A DNA stretch of 64,000 bases, from positions 4,340,001 to 4,404,000 of the forward strand of contig NZ_JAFW01000001.1 in assembly GCF_000526335.1 (NCBI RefSeq), written 5' to 3'. The translations under genes were made by a program, and so were the position numbers. This DNA is from Arthrobacter sp. 31Y (GTDB lineage Bacteria > Actinomycetota > Actinomycetes > Actinomycetales > Micrococcaceae). Of the stretch, positions 60,170 to 64,000 are shown in pieces. Below the pieces are notes generated by a model. It was not told where the DNA came from and did no database searches. It saw only the letters and a program-made list of their open reading frames with translations. Position 1 is the first letter of the stretch. The number at the start of each line of letters is the position of its first letter.

Positions 60170-60209
60170 CCCGTTTGGACTGCTTGAGTCAGTCCAAACG
60201 GGTTTTTCT
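60170..60209 (+). terminator. Intrinsic terminator of tRNA-Val(CAC)
   Basis: Perfect 12-bp stem CCCGTTTGGACT / AGTCCAAACGGG with a 9-base loop followed by TTTTTCTTTT. Confidence 0.92.
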
Positions 60210-60277
60210 TTTGCCCCTGGCCGGCTTGAAGGTCCTGTGGTGATCTTCAGGATGACGGGTTTTGCGTCACGAACCAC

Positions 60278-60466
60278 GTGGACGCCGCACCCATCAGCAT
60301 GCACGAACTCGACGAATCGGAAGAGCCTTCAGGCTCCACCACCGCTGCCGCGCCTTTGGCGGCGCTGGCCCTGACCGCGCCTATCCTCGCGGGCAAGCTC
60401 GCCAGGCTCTCCCCGGAGCAGCTCGCCCTGATCTTTCCGCGGATGAATTCTGTCGGTCCTCTGTGA
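60278..60466 (+). CDS. Small hypothetical protein (weak)
   Basis: A 62-residue frame from GTG 60278: MDAAPISMHELDESEEPSGSTTAAAPLAALALTAPILAGKLARLSPEQLALIFPRMNSVGPL. Third codon positions are strongly G/C, as in nearby genes, and the last helix is amphipathic. No ribosome-binding site is clear; ATG 60299 is an alternative start. It ends 12 bases before the nuclease gene. I do not recognise the family. Could be noise; the competing frame 60262-60510 is worse. Confidence 0.35.
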   Translation: MDAAPISMHELDESEEPSGSTTAAAPLAALALTAPILAGKLARLSPEQLALIFPRMNSVGPL

Positions 60467-60478
60467 CACAGTCTTTGT

Positions 60479-61372
60479 ATGACTGCTCCACTGCTTGCCC
60501 ACGCGACTGACTACGGCCGGATGTACGCCCGCTCCACTACCGAGCAATTTTCCGTGCCGTCCATCACCACAGTGATCGGACAACAGGCACATGCCTTGGA
60601 TGGGTGGTTCAGTTACATGGGAGCAAGCAGCCTGGCTGCAGATCCTGAACTTGCTTCCATCCTTGGAAGTCCGGCCAAAATCCGCCAGGCAATCAACAAG
60701 GCTTCCAAAGCTGCCGAGGTATACCGTGACGCTGCTGCAGCACGCGGTGACCGCGTCCATACCTACTGCGAACAGGTGGCTTTGCGTGCCTTGGGGCGGC
60801 CGCACCGTGTGGAGGAGTGCAGGGATGATCTCGCATCCCACGGAGAGCAGGCCTTTGCTGCGCGCTTTGACGAGTGGTGGGAGCTCTACCGGGTGGAGCC
60901 CCTCGCGCCGGAGATCACAGTTTGGAACAAGACAGTGGGGTATGCCGGGACGCTGGACCTTGTGGCACGGATCAACGGCCGCATCTGCCTGATTGACTAC
61001 AAAACCAAGGGCACTACCCGGGACGGGACGGTGAAGGCCCTGGATGACAAAGTGGTCATGCAACTCGCGGCCGGGATGAAAGCGGAAGAAAGCCTGGTGG
61101 ATCCGGTCGCGGGTGACTGGGAACCGTGGAAATACGGCGATAGCCCGATGCTCCTGGCCGTAGCCATCGGCGAGACCGAAGTCAGGCCACAGCGGGCCAA
61201 CCCGGAGATACTCAAACATCATTGGTGGAAGTTCTGCGCGCTTCGGAGGGTGTGGGAGATGTCCGCGGACGTTGTGGCGGCCGGGCAGCCGCTGCTGCCT
61301 GTTGCTCCTCCGGTCTTCGCGTCCGCCGGCGCAGCACCTGCGGCGGCCATGACCTCAACTAAACTGGCTTAG
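60479..61372 (+). CDS. PD-(D/E)XK nuclease superfamily protein (RecB-like)
   Basis: A 297-residue protein with a RecB/Cas4-like nuclease core: GDRVHTYCEQVAL (H94), PEITVWNKTVGYAGTLDLVARINGRICLIDYKTKG with E145, D160, D173 and K175, and KVVMQLAAGMKA with Q195. These match the PD-(D/E)XK metal and catalytic residues plus the RecB motif Q. No helicase domain and no CRISPR neighbours, so a stand-alone nuclease of unknown role. The C-terminal part is Ala/Pro-rich. Lies between tRNA genes and def, in the same direction as def; a hairpin separates them. Confidence 0.82.
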   Translation: MTAPLLAHATDYGRMYARSTTEQFSVPSITTVIGQQAHALDGWFSYMGASSLAADPELASILGSPAKIRQAINKASKAAEVYRDAAAARGDRVHTYCEQVALRALGRPHRVEECRDDLASHGEQAFAARFDEWWELYRVEPLAPEITVWNKTVGYAGTLDLVARINGRICLIDYKTKGTTRDGTVKALDDKVVMQLAAGMKAEESLVDPVAGDWEPWKYGDSPMLLAVAIGETEVRPQRANPEILKHHWWKFCALRRVWEMSADVVAAGQPLLPVAPPVFASAGAAPAAAMTSTKLA

Positions 61373-61393
61373 GTTCCGCAACAGCCGGAACCT
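61371..61393 (+). terminator. Hairpin after the nuclease gene
   Basis: Perfect 8-bp stem AGGTTCCG / CGGAACCT with a 7-base loop, overlapping the stop codon region, followed by GGTTTGACG. Weak terminator at best; TTGACG beyond it may be the def -35 element. Confidence 0.45.
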
Positions 61394-61422
61394 GGTTTGA
61401 CGATCGTGAGGACTGACAGCAG

Positions 61423-61995
61423 ATGGCAATTTTGAGTATCCGAATCATCGGGGACCCGGTGCTGCGCACCGTAGCTGACCCCGTCACCGATTTCGGTCCG
61501 GAGCTCGCCAAGCTGGTAGCTGACATGACGGAAACCATGGAAGACGTTGAAGGCGCCGGCCTCGCTGCCCCACAGGTGGGTGTCAGTCAGCGTGTGTTTA
61601 CCTACCGGATCGGGGGAGTGGAAGGCCACATCATCAACCCGGTCCTGGAAAACAGCGAAGATTTCCAGCCGGACGAAGTGGAGGGTTGCCTTTCCATCCC
61701 CGGGTTGGGCTTCCCCGTGCGTCGCTTTAAGGCCACCAAGGCCACTGGCGTGGACCTGAACGGAAATCCGGTTTCGGTGGAGGCAGAGGGCATGCTGGCC
61801 CGCTGCTTCCAACACGAGACAGATCACCTTGACGGGGTCCTCTATACGGACAGGCTGGAAGGCGAGGACCGTAAGGCCGCCCTCCGGGCCATCCGGAACG
61901 CCAAGTACCACGCCATTATGGAGCAAACCACCTCCCAACGCGCTAATTCCGTAGGATCCAGCTTCGGGGGCGGCAGCTTCGGAGTCCCCGAGTGA
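61423..61995 (+). CDS. def: Peptide deformylase
   Basis: Fe(II)/Zn metallohydrolase that removes the formyl group from nascent N-terminal formyl-methionine. 190 residues. All three motifs are present: GAGLAAPQVG (44-53), EGCLS (87-91) and QHETDH with HExxH at 131-135. GAGGA upstream of the ATG serves as ribosome-binding site. It overlaps fmt by 4 bases (GTGA), so def-fmt-rsmB is one operon, linking formylation and deformylation. The serine/glycine-rich C-terminal tail (VGSSFGGGSFGVPE) extends beyond the E. coli enzyme. Confidence 0.97.
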   Translation: MAILSIRIIGDPVLRTVADPVTDFGPELAKLVADMTETMEDVEGAGLAAPQVGVSQRVFTYRIGGVEGHIINPVLENSEDFQPDEVEGCLSIPGLGFPVRRFKATKATGVDLNGNPVSVEAEGMLARCFQHETDHLDGVLYTDRLEGEDRKAALRAIRNAKYHAIMEQTTSQRANSVGSSFGGGSFGVPE

Positions 61996-62912
61996 GGGTC
62001 CTCTTCGCAGGAACGCCTGCTGTGGCTGTGCCTTCGTTGAATGCGCTGGTTCAAGCGGGCTTCGAGATCGTTGCCGTCCTCACCCGGCCGGATGCGCCCG
62101 TGGGCCGCAAACGCGTCCTGACTCCTTCGCCGGTGGCTGCACGTGCCATGGAACTCGGTATCGAGGTCATCCGCGCAGCAAAGGTTGACGCCGGGACCAC
62201 GGCCAAAATCGCGGAATTCGCCCCTGACGTCGCCGCCATCGTTGCCTACGGTGGCATTGTTCCCAAGGCTGCATTGGGTGTCCCGACGCACGGCTGGGTC
62301 AACCTGCACTTTTCTCTTCTGCCCGCCTGGCGCGGTGCTGCCCCTGTACAGCGATCCATCATCGCGGGCGACGACGTCACCGGGGCCGCTACGTTCCAGC
62401 TTGAAGAAGGCCTGGACACCGGTCCCGTGTTCGGGACACTTACTGAAACAGTTCGCCCCGGGGATACCGCTGGGGATCTCCTGGAGCGGCTGTCCATCAG
62501 CGGCGCTGTTCTGCTGAGCCAGACACTTTCGGCAATCGACGCCGGTCAGGCTGCTCCAGTGCCGCAGCAGGGGGAGATCTCCCTGGCCCCCAAGCTGTCG
62601 CTCGACGACGGACGCCTGGACTGGCAGCAGCCGGCCCTTGCCTTGAACCGCCGCGCGCGCGGTGTTACCCCTGAACCCGGAGCCTGGACCACCTTGGAGG
62701 GCCAGAGGATCAAACTCGAACCAGTAGCGCTTCGGCCCGACATCAAAGATCTTCCGCCGGGAAATATCCTGGTGGATGGCACGTCAGTCTTGGTGGGCAC
62801 CGGGTCCCATGCAGTGGAGCTTGGCCGGATCCAACCGGCCGGTAAGAAAATGATGTCGTCCGCCGATTGGGCGCGCGGCTTGGCAACACCCGAGAGAGTG
62901 GTATTCGAATGA
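61992..62912 (+). CDS. fmt: Methionyl-tRNA formyltransferase
   Basis: Formylates initiator Met-tRNA using 10-formyl-tetrahydrofolate. 306 residues from GTG 61992. The formyltransferase domain has VLFAGTPAVAVPSLNAL and the catalytic N104-x-H106 in GWVNLHFSLLPAWRGAAPVQ, with the conserved D near 141 in EEGLDTGPV. The C-terminal tRNA-binding domain follows (ALNRRARGVTPEPGAWTTLEGQRIKLEPV). It overlaps def and rsmB by a few bases (ATGA at 62909). Confidence 0.96.
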   Translation: MRVLFAGTPAVAVPSLNALVQAGFEIVAVLTRPDAPVGRKRVLTPSPVAARAMELGIEVIRAAKVDAGTTAKIAEFAPDVAAIVAYGGIVPKAALGVPTHGWVNLHFSLLPAWRGAAPVQRSIIAGDDVTGAATFQLEEGLDTGPVFGTLTETVRPGDTAGDLLERLSISGAVLLSQTLSAIDAGQAAPVPQQGEISLAPKLSLDDGRLDWQQPALALNRRARGVTPEPGAWTTLEGQRIKLEPVALRPDIKDLPPGNILVDGTSVLVGTGSHAVELGRIQPAGKKMMSSADWARGLATPERVVFE

Positions 62913-64000
62913 GCGAGTCCGGCCGGCGAGGCCCCAACAACAGCGGGAGCCGGGACGGTGGCGGGGCGGGAAACCGGGGCTCACAGGGCAACCGTGGAGG
63001 CGGCGGCGAGAGCAAGCGCAACGCCCAAGGCCGGGAGCGGAACAGAGGACCGCAGCGGGGCTTCACCAATAACGCTCCGTCGCAGCGTACGCGTCGCGCT
63101 GATCCAGCCCGGCTGGTGGCCTTCGAAGTGCTCCGCGCTGTTGCTTCCGAAGATGCTTACGCAAACCTAGTGTTGCCGGCACGTATCCGGGAGCACCGCC
63201 TGGACCGTCGGGATGCCGGCTTCGCCACTGAATTGAGCTATGGGGCCCTGCGTGGCCAAGGAACCTACGATGCCATCTTGGCCCGTTGCGTGGACCGTCC
63301 CCTGGAGCAACTTGATCCCGCCATCCTGGATGCCTTGCGGATTGGCGCGCACCAGCTGCTTTCCATGCGTGTTCCCGCGCATGCGGCGCTGGACCAGACT
63401 GTCGGCTTGGCGCGCGCGGTCATCGGAGCCGGCCCCTCCGCCCTCATCAACGCCGTACTTCGCAAGGTGACTGCCCACAGCATGGGGGAGTGGCTGGAGA
63501 TTCTGCTGGATGACGAATCCGACGAGACCAAGATCGCTGCCCTGCGCCATGCCCACCCGGAATGGATTGTCCGGGCACTACGCCAATCGTTGGTGAACCA
63601 CGGGCGCTCCAAGACCGAGATTGATGCCCTCCTGGAAGCCGATAACGCGGCTCCGGTGGTTAACCTGGTGGCTTTGCCTGGTCTGGGTAACCTGGACGAG
63701 GCCTTCGATCATGGGGCCACAGCAGGTGAGCTGGTGGAGGATTCAGCTCTTTCTGCCGGCGGGGACCTTGGACGTTTTGAATCGGTCCGGCGCGGTACCA
63801 CTCGTGTTCAGGACGTGGGGTCCCAACTTGTGGCCCGTGCTTTGGCCGGAGTCGAGCTGGGTGGCTCTCCTGCGCAGGGTGAGCGATGGTTGGACTTGTG
63901 CGCGGGCCCCGGTGGAAAGGCGGCGCTCCTGGCTGCCTTGGCATACCGCGACGGTGCCACCCTGCTGGCCAACGAGCCGGCCCCCCACCGGGCGAAACTT
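62909..64000 (+). CDS. rsmB: 16S rRNA (cytosine967-C5)-methyltransferase RsmB, 3' end beyond window
   Basis: SAM-dependent rRNA methyltransferase, open to the window end with 364 codons visible. The N-terminal 55 residues are unusually Gly/Arg/Asn-rich (RRGPNNSGSRDGGGAGNRG, GGGGESKRNAQGRERNRG) and probably bind RNA. An NusB-like domain follows (LVAFEVLRAVASEDAYANLVLPARIREHRLDRRDAGFATELSYG), then the Rossmann methyltransferase with DLCAGPGGKAALLAAL near 328-343. The two catalytic cysteines would lie beyond the window. Start ATG overlaps the fmt stop; third gene of def-fmt-rsmB. Confidence 0.93.
   Translation, partial: MSESGRRGPNNSGSRDGGGAGNRGSQGNRGGGGESKRNAQGRERNRGPQRGFTNNAPSQRTRRADPARLVAFEVLRAVASEDAYANLVLPARIREHRLDRRDAGFATELSYGALRGQGTYDAILARCVDRPLEQLDPAILDALRIGAHQLLSMRVPAHAALDQTVGLARAVIGAGPSALINAVLRKVTAHSMGEWLEILLDDESDETKIAALRHAHPEWIVRALRQSLVNHGRSKTEIDALLEADNAAPVVNLVALPGLGNLDEAFDHGATAGELVEDSALSAGGDLGRFESVRRGTTRVQDVGSQLVARALAGVELGGSPAQGERWLDLCAGPGGKAALLAALAYRDGATLLANEPAPHRAKL

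Noticed and set aside
60107..60304. Minus-strand ORF ending GDTGFEPVTSSV
   Set aside because: Antisense reading of tRNA-Val(CAC) and its terminator.

Overview
The window is a gene-dense, high-GC stretch of an actinobacterial chromosome. Gene content, GTG/TTG starts, candidate leaderless genes and gene order point to Micrococcaceae, most likely the Arthrobacter/Paenarthrobacter group (inference from family resemblance; no database was searched). It begins inside the primary sigma factor gene and ends inside rsmB. The order sigA, DUF7455, topoisomerase pair, sepH, DUF4193, DUF3093, dut, DUF3710, OB-fold, DUF3159, ceoCB, APC permease, TRAM methyltransferase, acnA, dxs, RNase D, DUF3000 resembles the conserved core neighbourhood known from Mycobacterium and Streptomyces. 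I see no phage, IS element, CRISPR array or rRNA.

Layout. 1-3.2 kb: sigA end, DUF7455 protein, topoisomerase IV/gyrase B-like subunit. 3.2-14.5 kb: an accessory-looking insert before the partner A subunit. It holds a ChrB-like regulator divergent from an MFS exporter, a BlaI repressor with an M56 metallopeptidase, the cytochrome bd operon cydA-cydB-cydDC(fused), a double GNAT protein and a DinB protein. 14.6-25 kb: VOC protein, topoisomerase A subunit, GNAT/acyl-CoA-synthetase fusion, DUF5998-phosphodiesterase-thymidine kinase operon, sepH. 25-33 kb: DUF4193, DUF3093, dut, DUF3710-OB-DUF3159, two TrkA/RCK proteins divergent from a KimA-like APC permease, and a TRAM RNA methyltransferase. 33-40.8 kb: acnA, dxs, three small unknown or poorly known proteins, aldo/keto reductase. 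40.9-50.6 kb: fadB-fadA, RNase D, DUF3000, threonine-aldolase-like enzyme, SDR-DUF6421 pair, msrB. 50.6-59 kb: hydrolase, ybaK, sufE, sulfurtransferase, zapE, benE, a CsbD/antitoxin-like small protein, amino-acid permease. 59.1-60.2 kb: seven tRNA genes. 60.2-64 kb: PD-(D/E)XK nuclease, def, fmt, rsmB.

Main functional threads: DNA topology and division (parE/parC-like, sepH, zapE); respiration under stress (three matching BlaI-type operators join blaI-M56 and cydABDC into one predicted regulon); potassium homeostasis (KimA-like permease divergent from CeoB/CeoC); fatty-acid oxidation feeding aconitase; sulfur trafficking (sulfurtransferase, SufE, MsrB); and translation (tRNAs, def-fmt-rsmB). 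No gene-free stretch exceeds about 300 bases; the longest gaps (about 6426-6705, 24565-24864, 851-1105, 59817-60075, 33165-33407) carry promoters, operators or hairpins. I found no wholly new multi-gene system. The best leads are regulatory architecture and conserved pairs of unknown function.
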